A stretch of 64,000 bases of DNA, taken from positions 23,425,505 through 23,489,504 of the forward strand of contig CM055274.1 of assembly GCA_029237695.1 (NCBI GenBank), in the 5' to 3' direction. The position numbers were made by a program, and so were the translations under genes. Below the pieces are notes generated by a model. The model was not told the origin of the DNA. It searched no databases and saw only the letters and a program-made list of their open reading frames with translations. Below are positions 1 through 11,400 of the stretch, piece by piece. The number at the start of each line of letters is the position of its first letter. The stretch's first letter is position 1. This DNA comes from Conchocele bisecta (Eukaryota > Mollusca > Bivalvia > Lucinida > Thyasiridae).

Positions 1-1635
1 CTCCATTTATTTAAAATACTAATACAGCATATATAGCAAACATATTTATACTTTGCATATCATGTACAATATAACTTCAAGTTAATGTTTACTTTTAATG
101 TGATTGCCAATAGAAACCCACACTCCTCAGCTTTTACTAATTAAATCCTGATATATAAATGTTGCAGGTCTGAATAAATGTTCCATTGCTGACCGACAAC
201 TGATGGGACATGGTTTATATCTAATTGACGCATGAACTGACTGGTTAGTATGGTAATGTACCATTGCCGTTACACGATTGTCATTACCGTTACACAATGT
301 CGTAACGGAAATGACCGTAACGGTAATGATTTTTCTTTAAAAACTCCCATTTTTCACACCTCCGTATACAACGCATCATGAAGGTAGAATATGCAAATAC
401 AACGTTGTAAGTGTGTCTATCCACCCATTTTGGTTTCAGCCTACCTACATACATATGGACGTGTATAAACCCCGAACGGTAATGATGCATGTAATGTGTA
501 ACCTTAAAATTATGAATACAGACCGGCATCGTTCTCGGCAATGACTTAAGTTGTGTTACCACCGTATTTATTTATAAATTGCGCGCGCATAAACAGTTTT
601 CAATGCATTAGTAGCTGAGAGTAGGAAAGGGAGGTTACTCTGATTTTACTTTCTTTTTCAGCGTAACGGTAATGATTCGATTTCTCGGGACAGATACATT
701 AAAGTCAGTATTTTTCACAACAAAAGGAACTTTTATTGCAGAATAAGTTTAATGTAAACGCTGAACTATTTTAATTCAGATGCAATGTATAGTAAAGTAC
801 AAATGGACAAAATTTCAGAATTACGGGCTTGTAAACTGTGCTGATTGATGACCGGGACATGCCCATTTGGTGCACCACACGTATGCCAACAACGGAAAAT
901 AATAACTAAACACACACAACAATAATTGTAAATACTGTTTTCTTAATGGATTGGTATTATACATAGTTTCTTTACTGAAAACAAAAATAATTTTCCTTAT
1001 AAATTGTGTGATGTGTCAGTAAATTACACCGGGACACCAGATGTACATAAAATATAGAATCACTGATATATACATATTCCCTATATGTGGTTAATACATT
1101 TATATGGTGTAATGTGACTAGTTTTCGTGATAGAGAACATGTAAGAATTGTTGTATTACGCTTTGGCAGCCATCTTGAATTTATGCAAATTAGGTGTTTT
1201 CCCCAATGTGCATTCGAGAGCATTTTGGTTTTCACACTCGCCAGACCATGCTGAAGCATAATCTGAAATAAAAGCTTGGTAAGCAATTAGTGGTGGGTCA
1301 ACCTAGTAATGCACTGTATATGTACTTGCCTATAGCTACAATTTCGTTATGGAGGACAGGCAGGACTTTGCGACAACAGATTTTCGTAAAAAAATCACCA
1401 TTTACTTATGATCACTTATATTTACTGTTGAATTGTGTTTTTCATAATGTTTGGGTGTGCCATAACTTAAGAAAAATAAAATTGGACATTGTGTTCTAAT
1501 TGCTTCGTGCCAATCGTGCGCACGCCAGCGACAGAGCAAAATGACGTACGGTGAACTTATTATCGGCGAATATTTCGGTAAATCCGCCAACAAGACTGCA
1601 CAACTGCTTTGGAATATACTCGTATATAGTTTTTT
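1..1635. other. No gene recognised; short CGTAACGGTAATGAT repeats
   Basis: I see no coding signal here. The motif CGTAACGGTAATGAT or close variants recurs near 257-330, 475-488 and 661-676. This suggests degraded repeat copies rather than a gene. The open frames at 290-562 and 972-1286 have no family features. Confidence 0.5.
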
Positions 1636-1683
1636 GTCCCGCCTGCTTTAGCATAGGACATAGGTATAGCTTTTCCCTTTTCC

Positions 1684-1685
1684 GT

Positions 1686-1726
<41 letters not shown>

Positions 1727-1734
1727 GCGGCGTC
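1684..1734. repeat. CGT/CGG trinucleotide microsatellite
   Basis: A run of GTCGTCGTCG passes into GGCGGCGGCGG inside the Helentron-like element. The related copies at 17770 and 33535 carry similar GGCGTC arrays at the same relative position, so the microsatellite is part of the element design. Confidence 0.85.
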
Positions 1735-1959
1735 AACATTTCACGTTAAGTTTTTGCGTTTAGCTCAGTTTCCAGAAAACTATAACTCCTACGACCTGCA
1801 TACTTGGTATACATCAACACTGTGGTGTAACCATCTCACACAGAGGGAGCCCATGTGACCTTCACCTACTTTTCATGGTTCATTTACATACTTTTCACAT
1901 GCATTCAACGTTAAGTTTTTGCGCTAATTCATTGTAACTTCTGTTTCCCTCAATGGAAT

Positions 1960-3330
1960 GCTTTAATATTCCATACATGCATTTGTAACAACATCCCGCA
2001 TCATTCTACAGAAAGCCCATGGTGCCCGCTAACCCCAAAGGTCAAGGTCGCCGACATAGAAATTTCCGTGCTTGTAAAAGTTAACACTCAGTTTATGCTT
2101 GGATATTCCATACATGCATTATGCTTGGATATTCCATACATGCATTTGTAACAACATCCCGCATCATTCTACAGAAAGCCCATGTTGCCCGCTAACCCCA
2201 AAGGTCAAGGTCACTGACATAGAAATGTCCGTGTTTGGAAAAGTTAACGCTCAGTTTATGCTTTAATATTCCATACATGCATTTGTAACAACATCCCGCA
2301 TCATTCTACAGAAAGCCCATGGTGCCCGCTAACCCCAAAGGTCAAGGTCACTGAATTAGAAATTTCCGTGTTTGCAGAAGTTAACGCTCAGTTTATGCTT
2401 TAATATTCCATACATGCATTTGTAACAACATCCCGCATCATTCTACAGAAAGCCCATGGTGCCGCCCGCTAACCCAAAGGTCAAGGTCACTGAAGTAGAA
2501 ATTATCGTGTTTGCAAAAGTTAACGCTCAGTTTATGCTTTAATATTCCATACATGCATTTGTAACAACATCCCGCATCATTCTACAGAAAGCCCATGGTG
2601 CCCGCAAACCCCAAAGGTCAAGGTCGCTGACTTAGAAATTTCTGTGTTTGGAAAAGAACGCTTAGTTTTAACGCTCAGTTTATGCTTTAATATGCCATAC
2701 ATGCATCTGTAACAACATCCCGCATCATTCTAAAGAAAGCCCATGGTGCCCGCTAACCCCAAAGGTCAAGGTCACTGAAGTAGAAATTATCGTGTTTGCA
2801 AAAGTTAACGCTCAGTTTATGCTTTAATATTCCATACATGCATTTGTAACAACATCCCGCATCATTCTACAGAAAGCCCATGGTGCCCGCAAACCCCAAA
2901 GGTCAAGGTCGCTGACTTAGAAATTTCTGTGTTTGGAAAAGAACGCTTAGTTTTAACGCTCAGTTTATGCTTTAATATGCCATACATGCATCTGTAACAA
3001 CATCCCGTATCATTCTACAGAAAGCCCATGGTACCCGCTAACCCTAAAGGTCAAGGTCACTGAATTAGAAATTTCCGTGTTTGGAAAAGTTAACGCTCAG
3101 TTTAATATTCCATTCATGCATTTGTAGCAACATCCCGCATCATTCTACAGAAAGCCCATCATTCTACAGAAAGCCCATGATGCCCGCTAACCCCAAAGGT
3201 CAAGGTCACTGACGTAGAAATTTCCGTGTTTGGAAAAATTTACACTCAGTTTATGCTTTAATATTCCATACATGCATTTGTAACAACATCCCGCATCATT
3301 CTTCAAAAGCCCATGTTGCTCACTAACCCC
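1960..3330 (+). repeat. Minisatellite, about 140-bp unit, roughly 10 units
   Basis: Units begin near TTTAATATTCCATACATGCA and each carries CCCAAAGGTCAAGGTC. Starts are near 1965, 2098, 2260, 2399, 2537, 2685, 2822, 2966, 3102 and 3254. Units near 2600-2740 and 2885-3020 share the insertion GAACGCTTAGTTTTAACGCT, giving a dimeric higher-order unit of about 283 bp. Some units have partial internal duplications (2098-2135, 3150-3180). Confidence 0.85.
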
Positions 3331-3583
3331 AAGGTTATTACAAGCTCCTTATGTACTATCAAACTGCGCTAGGCGGGACATTTTGCTCCGCGGAGCTCTT
3401 GTGTTCAAAAGAAATTGAACGTTGAATACTCCATGCGAAAGTTTAGCGCTAGCATGTTTACAGTATCGGGCTAACCTGTACAATAAATCAAAGTACTGAA
3501 AGTACTGAACATAGGGTACTACAAGATTAAACTAGATTGATTGCTTGATTGATTGCTGGTGTTACAGTTTCATTAACCCTTAA

Positions 3584-4010
3584 AGGTACATGCCCACTCA
3601 GTAGGTACAAAATGTTCTTTACATCAGAGACATCATCTGAGACATTTCCTGGCAAAATAAACATTCATGCGCCATTATCCCACGTACTGATTGGCATTAT
3701 TATACATGTTATATCAGACGTAAATTTACACACTGATATGAGGGGCGATAACCGTGTTTGCTTAAAATGTTAACGGACATTACTCTTTAATCTCTGTATT
3801 TATTTTATGATGTGCAATGATCATACTTTAAAATCTGTCGAAAATATTATTTTTTCAGGTGACGCATTTCTTTAGTATAAATAATTAAAACATATCATGC
3901 CTCATTTGCATATGAACATAGCCTGATACCACCGCGCGTGTCACTATCAGTAAAATAAATATTACTAAATGATTTATATCTGTATAGCGGGCACTTGTAA
4001 CGTTTAGAAA
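3584..4010 (-). mobile_element. TTAA-target MITE, copy 1 (truncated, inverted relative to copies 2 and 3)
   Basis: TTAA at 3580-3583 is followed by AGGTACATGCCCACTCAG, the terminal repeat also seen at 21865 and 30976. The body matches the other copies in reverse order, including TTTGCATATGAA and TTTAGTATAAATAATTAA. The far end is lost after TAGCGGGCAC. TTAA targets are typical of piggyBac-like elements. No transposase is present. Confidence 0.65.
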
Positions 4011-5958
4011 CTTGTTAGATTTTTTTTGTCGTATTTCAGTACTTGCAGTGTTATACTGTCATTAATGTGTTCCCTGACTGTAAGTTATCACCTTAAATAC
4101 TGACTTATTGACCCCCTTCCATGAACGTAGAATTGACACTCATGTTGGCGTGTATTGGCCACCATAGACAAATGTCAATCAGGCCGAATTCAGGAATGTC
4201 ACTAAAATCCACTGTAGATCCATCGATAGAGAGAGAGAATGAGGATTAAACATCAGTTAGACCTACACGTGCGAGTTTTGTTTCGCACAGGTGTCCGGGT
4301 GAGTTTAAAAATAGGCTGTCGGAAGGTCAAACTTGATGTAGTTTGAGTGTTAAACGCGTCGCTTGTTTCGGAGAGTATTCGGAGGGGAGTTAACTCTGTT
4401 ACTAAATTTAGCGATGACCGCACGATTTGTGCTGCAAATGGGGGCAAATCACGCGCAACAAAATAATCCGATGTATTTTTGTACGTAGAACAACCGTTGT
4501 TGATATTGTGCAGTGCAAGTTTTTCATAATATTATTTTCAATTAGTGGTTGCGTATGCCAGTTAAACGTTTAGTAACACAATGCATTTTGTTGTTATGGT
4601 TATTCCAAGATATCACTACGGACGTGCCCATCGAGGGGATCTGGGGCGTGGCTAACTGTCCGACGCGATTCTAAGTTGTCAATCACAGGCGTCCGCACCA
4701 CGGGGGGTCGTGGGCGGGCCAAATGATCCCGCTCGATCGCAATACATACGGATACACATGTACCCTATGTAAACACCGGTATCCACTGTGAGACTCCACG
4801 TCAATCAATGTGAAATGGAACACAATGTGTTTCGGAACACCACCGGATATAACGTACAGCGCTCTTTATTTCACAAATTGTACCGCCGTTTTCGATGGGA
4901 TAACTCTGGAAAGCACATAAGTTCATTCACCACAGGAAAAATGTAGAAAATCACCATTCAGAATGTGATTTATCCTTTGTTTTGTACATGGGGGTTAAAT
5001 ATGTCCAAAACAATTATTACTTTTTGTCATCACACTTATAAGGTTAACTAAACTACCTTTTATCTCATTAAAACTGTTTGACAGCTTTCACAGCTGGAAT
5101 TGCGGCTGCTGCAGTAAACATTACATTGCCTAGTTTCAAGATAGGGTTAAATTCGATCGGTTTGTATGCTACTCAAGTTAGTTAGTTTTTAAAAACAAAT
5201 CAACTGGGATGTGTAAAATTTGAGCATACAAAGTTTATGGCATAATGGCGTTTTAAAGTAACAATGTCTTAATAATATATGCAATATACCACTGATAATG
5301 TAAGAAGCAATGTGTCGAACACTAACTTAATTGTAGTCCGCACTAACTAAAAAGAGGAACGTGTATCGTCCGTACTCGCACATCGGCATGACCATGGCAG
5401 ACACGAATCTAATGAGCAAAGGAATGGATGAAAATAATTTTGGAAACATTTTTAAGAATACACTGTTATATTTAAATACACCTATTAACATGTTTAAGGC
5501 GATTTGATATGTTGAATAACATCTGCAGTACGAGTATGCATGATTTCGATGGCATCGGGTCTGGTACGCGGGAGTAATACTGGAGTAGCCAAATCGTTCC
5601 GAAACCCATTAGACTGGGTAACGTAAAGAGTTAGTGACGTCCATAACTTGTGCGTCTGGAAAAAAAATGTAAATAATCGGAAATTTGTAATTTCTATAAG
5701 TTTTTATCTGAATTGAATAGTTTTCCTACTTTATTGATTTGTTTTGTTTGACATTTGCTATTCCACTGAATGAAGTACGCACATGTCGTTAGCTGTTCCG
5801 AAACTAATTGGTCTATGCTATAGTAGATACATCATGCAACAGGTTATTATAGCTGTTATTCCGCTACGCCATACCCTGTCTGCACCGTATCACGGAAACT
5901 CTCCACCGTATCACAATATCGACAGTGACCCAGCAGTCGAGGAAACCTCGGCCGGCAG
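4011..5958. other. No gene or named repeat recognised
   Basis: This is mixed sequence with a locally GC-rich patch (4630-4740) and AT-rich surroundings. Reading frames are short and without family features. A distant promoter or regulatory function cannot be judged. Confidence 0.4.
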
Positions 5959-6288
5959 CAGGCGCGGATACAGAAATAATTGCAGGGAGGGGGGGGGGGT
6001 CTGTAATTAAAAGTTGGCGTACCCGACCTCCGTGCGCGCGAAATCGTAATGTCGGGGGTCTGGGGGTCGTCCCCCAGGACATTTTTAAATGCCAGATCGC
6101 CGCAGATGCCACGAAAAAAGTCATCCAACTATTCGAGTATTGTAGATTTTCTTCTCTTTTTTTTTTGCCGGAGCAGGGGGGGGGGGGGGGGGGGGGGGGT
6201 GGACCGGACCACCTGGACCCCCCCCTTTCTTTTTTGCCGGACCCCCACCCCCTGGACCCCCCCCCCCCCCCCCCACAATCCGCGCCTG
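5959..6288. mobile_element. MITE with CAGGCGCGGAT ends and poly-G / poly-C tracts
   Basis: The left end CAGGCGCGGATACAG and the right end ATCCGCGCCTG are inverted copies. Inside are a 24-nt G run (about 6176-6199) and an 18-nt C run (about 6257-6274). Related elements lie at 14912-15187 and, as a fragment, at about 10123-10345. All three share the text AGAANGCAGGAAATG or a decayed form of it. Confidence 0.6.
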
Positions 6289-6470
6289 AGCAGCTACAAT
6301 AAATTACGCCTGTCTTGGCTGATCAGGGGCCCGTTTCACTAAAATTCTTACGCTACGAACTTTCTTACGTCTACGATACTTTTCGTACGAACTTCTTGCG
6401 AACTTCTTACGTGCGTTTCACTAACATGTGCGTACACAATTTCTTAAGTTACGAAATTCTTAAGAATTCT

Positions 6471-6889
6471 TCAGTATAATGGTATTGGACATCCATCAAG
6501 CCCTTTGAATGTAAACATCCGGTCCGACTTTGACAACCAGACGACAGCTGTTAAATCAACTGCCTTAGTCCAGCAAGTTGAAAACCAGGAAAGTGAATTG
6601 GACTGACACTGAGTGTCCCATCCACGGCGCCCAGGGTGTTCGGAATCCTGGCCACACAATAAAAGGCTTTTTTTTTACAGTTGGCCAGGTCTTATTCCTC
6701 GGTTGGAAAACTGATGTTGTCCAGTCGATTATTGATGGCTGAGACAACATCAGTAATACACTGAGAAACTGAACTCGTAGAGACACCGTGGATGTCGCCT
6801 GCCTCGGAGTAGAATTCACCCTTCGCTAGGCAGCGCAGGGTAACCAATGTCTGCAAAGTTTCAAGTGCTCGAGTCTTTGATGATCTCAA
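6471..6889 (-). pseudogene. PIF/Harbinger (HARBI1-type) transposase fragment, frameshifted
   Basis: Read on the minus strand from 6889, the text LRCLAKGEFYSEAGDIHGVS then TSSVSQCITDVV matches the helix-turn-helix start of HARBI1-like transposases. After a frame change, PNTLGAVDGT follows, the conserved block around the first catalytic Asp. Later sequence is too decayed to align by eye. The N-terminal start and the C-terminal catalytic part are missing. It is not functional as it stands. Confidence 0.75.
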
Positions 6890-7029
6890 ATGTGATTTTT
6901 ATTTGCTTTAGTTTGTACTGTATACTATACGGGGCATGGAGTTGCCGTATTGGCCATCTTAGTATATGCAATACATCTTGTGGCGTTTTACACATACCAC
7001 AAATAATTTGACATACCCATAAATACAAG

Positions 7030-7212
7030 TTTGTGCAACGTCCTATTGGTTGTTTTCATCACGCTTATATACAAAGTCTGATTTCCTATTACATTTAGCG
7101 GCAGGGGCCAAGTGGCTTTGGTTTGGTATGGACCTGGAACCAGATCGGGTTCTAATTTCAGGGCTGAACATATATTTGTTTCGATGTAAATATTTCGTTC
7201 TGATTTTGGGAA
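7030..7212 (+). mobile_element. SINE-like retroposon fragment (GGTATGGACCTGG family)
   Basis: The segment GGGGCCAAGTGGCTTTGGTTTG and what follows to ATTTCGTTCTGATTTTGGGA match the middle of the retroposons at 54618, 60835 and 62337. Both ends are lost. Confidence 0.6.
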
Positions 7213-7371
7213 ATGGCTGTAAGATGGCTGTACATACAAAGATGGCGGAGATGGCAACTCGATGTACCATATAGTATACAGTAACAAAAAAATGTATGAC
7301 AACACATTACATACATGTTACTTTTGAAAATATTTGATTCGTATTTTCATACATTTCACCCCTACACCACA

Positions 7372-7680
7372 CTACAATTATAGTGAATTAATCCTCCTTA
7401 AACCACATTATATCGGGCTGCATTTGCTGGCTAACTGATCAGAAGGTACAAATTATAGTGAGTAACTACTCCATAAGCCACGTTATATCAGGCTGCATAT
7501 GCTGGTATAACTGATCAGCAGGTTCAAGTATAGCGAGTCACTATATATATAAGCCACGTTATATCAGGCTGCATTTGCTGCACTAACTGATCAACAGCTA
7601 CAAGTATAGTGAGTCACTACTGTATAAGCCACGTTATATCTGGGTTGCATTTGCTGGCTAACTGATAAGCAGCTAAAGCT
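7372..7680 (+). repeat. Tandem repeat, about 80-bp unit, 4 units
   Basis: Units contain AAGCCACGTTATATC, then a GGCTGCATTTGCTG-like stretch, then CTAACTGATCAGCAG. They lie inside the Harbinger element. Unit starts are near 7395, 7475, 7552 and 7625. Confidence 0.75.
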
Positions 7681-8143
7681 AGATAATCCGGTCTGTCTAC
7701 GCATTAGGGCCCCTATAAGTGAATTGAGAAATTTACAAAAACTTCCAAAAAATAAATACACGAACCGACAGATGGACAGACCAACACTTAAAAACAAAAT
7801 AAACAGACGAACGGACGTACGATCAGTAGTGAGGGTAATGTATTACTAAGTAATGCCAACAATAAACGGACAGACAGACAGACGAAAGTGTAGGGCGAAA
7901 CATGCACAGCCGATTTTATGGCGATGTTATTCATGAAATACATGCAACTTGTAAGGCGGCCGTGACACTTGCGCTAAAAAATCTTCGTACGACAGCCCAA
8001 TACCTATCGCAGACTTACGAGGAAAGTTACGAACTTCACAAGAAAGTTCGCACGAAATTGACGTTAGTGAAACTGTAAAATGCGCCTAAGAAGTTCGTAC
8101 GATAATTTCTTATCGTAAGAAGTTTAGTGAAACGGGCCCCTGA

Positions 8144-8393
8144 TTATTAGGCCTACGCCTGGTTTTGTCGGATTAAATGGCCGTGCCGTGACGCCTTTGT
8201 CACGTGGTCTCCGGCGTATTGACACTTGAATGAGGGGCAGTTCATGTAAGCGGGAACCAGACTTGATAACTTTCCATAGCTAACTGGCACACAAGCCATT
8301 CCTGGGAAGTTCGCCGCTCCACACAGTCACTCACAGTTACCAGATTACGACCACAGCCTCACGTGAACTTACGACCTAGTGACGCAGGAAAAC
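8144..8393 (+). promoter_or_regulatory. Putative promoter and 5' UTR of the Shisa-like gene
   Basis: About 250 bp of non-repetitive, relatively CpG-containing sequence lies between the end of a Harbinger element (8143) and the start codon. It contains two CACGTG E-box palindromes (8201-8206 and 8360-8365). An initiator-like TCACTCACAGTT lies near 8326-8337. I see no TATA box in a useful position. The transcription start is inferred, not shown. Confidence 0.4.
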
Positions 8394-8439
8394 ATGAACA
8401 TGAATGGATACGCGTACCTGATTGTGTTTGCCGCCGTTG
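8394..8439 (+). CDS. Exon 1: start codon and most of the signal peptide
   Basis: The exon encodes MNMNGYAYLIVFAAV plus the first base of codon 16. The ATG at 8394 has A at -3 (AAC ATG). A second in-frame ATG lies at 8400. The exon ends at a consensus donor, G|GTAAGT (8440-8445), in phase 1. The hydrophobic run continues across the splice into exon 2 (VLVSEA), completing a classical signal peptide, which is strong support for both the exon and the phase. It is too short to be seen by a length-based ORF search. Confidence 0.72.
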
Positions 8440-11400
8440 GTAAGTGAAGTTAGGGCGTCGACAGAGGGGATGGGGGAAGGGGGATTGGAGACGACGGATG
8501 GGTTTTGCTGAACTACTCCCGTCTACTACATCTGTTTCACGAAAGCTGCCCAAATTTTACGGCCATATAAACAATTCAAAAACTTTCATTTTTTTGATAA
8601 TATTAAATTAAAGGAAAATTTAAGAATGAGCTTTTTATTACGTGAAATTCGGTCAAATATTGATTTTATTACGAAAAATTGATTTGTCTATATAAATAGG
8701 GAATTTAACATGGGGGGAAAAAGAGGTAAAGCAGTGTGGGAGGAGTCAAAAAACGAAAAAAATTGGAAATTGACAAACCTAGCTAGATAGCTTGGAAATG
8801 AGGAAAACTAGGAAAACGAGTTAAATTTTGAAAATCGGTCACCAAATTTTACGGCTATATAGACAATTCAAAAACAATATTATTTTCGATAAAAGGAAAA
8901 TTTAAGAATGAGCCTTCTTTTTATTTCGTGAAATTTTGTCAAATATTGATTTTATTGCGAAAAAACAATTTCCCCATGTTAAATCCCCATACAGTGTAGA
9001 CATCTTCACAGATGTTAAAATTTGGGCAGCTTTCGCGAAACCGACTATGATACTATAGTCGATAACATCACCGTCGTGATATCTGCTATGTGTTTAGACT
9101 AACCTGCCATGTCTCTATATCATGTTTAGCTTCTATTTTTTCTTATCTGACTTTTATAATTTATTATTTACTTGTTATGTTATGTCTACTATGTCATTGT
9201 GTTTAGTGCCATTTTATATTTTTTCAATGAAACTGAATAGACCCAATTCTCATGGATTCGTGCCTTCTCATCGATTCATGCCCCTAGAAAACATGCAAGT
9301 GAATAAGCATATTCTAAGAATAGTGTTAATTGAAAATTATTTTAAAAGGTATTTCAAGTTGTTTCCCACGGTTTTCTATGGCACGCAGTTTTACTATTTA
9401 CCGTAAAGATTCTAATAGATGCCCGGGCGTCTATTAGAATCACCACTGGCTCCGAAGTCCATGGTGGGCGTTTAATAGAGGCAAGTGTTATTCAGCAAAG
9501 GGAAAATGATAAAAAAAATATACGATGTTCTGCTATCTGAACAAAAACATAACTAAGGGACGTTACTCTCAAACGCCAGACTTGATTGTACTGTACTGTC
9601 TGTCAGTTTATAAACATTTGGGCCAAGACGTTTCGGCCCACTCTGGTCATTATGGTAGAGTCGGTAGAAATGTTAAATTGAATGGTAATGTATATCAAGA
9701 CAGCGTCAATCATTAATGCTGATCAGATTTACGCCTACGGACGTTTCGTCCGCTTTCGGATCTGTCTGGTTTGAGGTGCTTTGAAAATGGCGTCTCCGTA
9801 ACCGTGTAAATTCTGATCACCCTGTGTCCGTGCAAATAGCTACTGCTGATGAGGAATTTACTGTGACACCAGAAACAGTCGAATTTCACTTCCGCTTTTG
9901 AAAGTGAAAGTAGCAATTATGTTTTTTCCCCCATTTTTAAAGGAAGTTGCTTTCGAAATAATGGAAAGAAAAAAAATCTAATTTGACAATTAGCTCCGAT
10001 TTTATTTCAAGTCGGTACTGGGCGTTTATTAGAGGCACTAATTTCGTGAAAATCGGCCAAAAAATGTGTCATTTTCAATGTAAAAAGTGGGGGGGTGGGC
10101 ATCTATTAGAATCTTTACGGTATTCCAAATCGAGATATTTGAGACTGGGGTGTTGGGTAGGCTGCGGCCGCCGCCCCAATATTTTGGCCATTTTTTTTAA
10201 AAAAGTCTACAAAAATGTGAGATATCTATTAAAGTTGTATCTTAAATGCAGCAGAATGCAGGAAATGGCATCTAGAATTAAAAAAATTTATGGGGGAGGG
10301 GCATACCCTCGGGTCGACATTCGCCTCCCCAATATGTATTTGTATCCCGTCAACACGGTGCGTATGTGCCGTGAAACACGGTGCCGTGAAACATCAATAC
10401 AATTTTTGCATTTTACAGCCATTTGATGGTGTTGACGGGATTTATAGAATAGTAGGTTAGTGCCGTGAATGGGAAAAAATATCTGGCGCAGCATGGAAAC
10501 GGGATGTGCTCGGCAGAGCCTCGCCCGTCCCGTTTCCCGAGCCTTGCCAGATATTTTTTCCCATTCACGGCACTAACCATTTTTTCCCATTCACGGCAGT
10601 AACCTACTATTCTCTATCTATTTTCCTTAGTTCTGAACGAAAGTATATGTTGTAACCACTCATTTGAACCGTCTCGGTGAGACGGTTCAAATGAGTGGTC
10701 ACAACATATACTTCTGAGGAGAAATAAAGAAATTCTTGAGCCTTGCCGGATATTTTTTCCCATTCACGGCACTAACCTATATACTATTCTCTATACTTCC
10801 GGCGCCCCTGTATCTACTAAACTTTATCAGATATCTTATATACTATATTATACATATAGTTTATAACGTATACTTTATAAGATATCTTATATAATAATAA
10901 GATATCTGATAAAGTTTAGTACATATCTTATATAAGTTCCTTTATAATATAATAAAGTATATAAGATATCTACTAAACTGTATAAGATATCTTATAAAAA
11001 GTAGGAAATACTCAGTGCTCCCTTTGATGCCGCACTAAATTGACTAATTGATTAAAATTTGAATTTGAACCAATGACAACTCTACAGGGGTCATACCAGT
11101 TATCAGACAAATGAAAATACCTGTTAATTACGCGCATTCGTTTGATCAGAATTTGCAAAAAATTCATCTAAGTCACGCAAGTGCTTGCTTTTTCCATGCC
11201 AGTGTGAAGAATATATTGCCATGGTAAACATTTTAATAAGATTTGCTGAATATATTCCTCAACTCTGTCCACAAGTTGTTTACAACGTCAAGCATGCAAG
11301 TGCGCCCATTACGTCATTTCAGAGTTGTTCTATAAATACAATAAATTATATAAATACGTTGTTTTCCAAAAAGTGAATGGTGATTGTTTTTCTGCAGAAC

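Larger units (their letters stand above)
1636..3401 (+). mobile_element. Helentron/HINE-like non-autonomous element, GTCCCGC family, copy 1
   Basis: The element starts after a T-run with GTCCCGCCTGCTTTAGCA. In the second copy (17719) this region forms a full 5' hairpin, GTCCCGC...GCGGGAC. It ends with GGCGGGACA, which repeats the 5' stem as a subterminal inverted repeat, then the hairpin GCTCCGCGGAGC and CTCTTG, followed by TG. Inside are a GGC/CGT microsatellite and about ten 137-150 bp units. There is no coding capacity. Subterminal inverted repeats, a 3' hairpin, T-run insertion and central tandem repeats are features of Helentron-associated elements. The family assignment is inferred. Confidence 0.6.
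6323..8143 (-). mobile_element. PIF/Harbinger-like transposon remnant
   Basis: The left end TCAGGGGCCCGTTTCACT (6323) and the right end GTTTAGTGAAACGGGCCCCT (to 8141) form terminal inverted repeats of about 30 bp with some mismatches. Between them is a decayed transposase on the minus strand (6471-6889), a SINE-like fragment and a four-unit tandem repeat. No unambiguous 3-bp target duplication can be set. It abuts the presumed promoter of the Shisa-like gene. Confidence 0.7.

Noticed and set aside
1960..3330. CRISPR-like array
   Set aside because: Repeats of about 140 bp without unique spacers in eukaryotic DNA. It is a minisatellite within a transposon.
5856..6342. Pro/Gly-rich frames on both strands
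   Set aside because: They are produced by the poly-G and poly-C tracts of a MITE.
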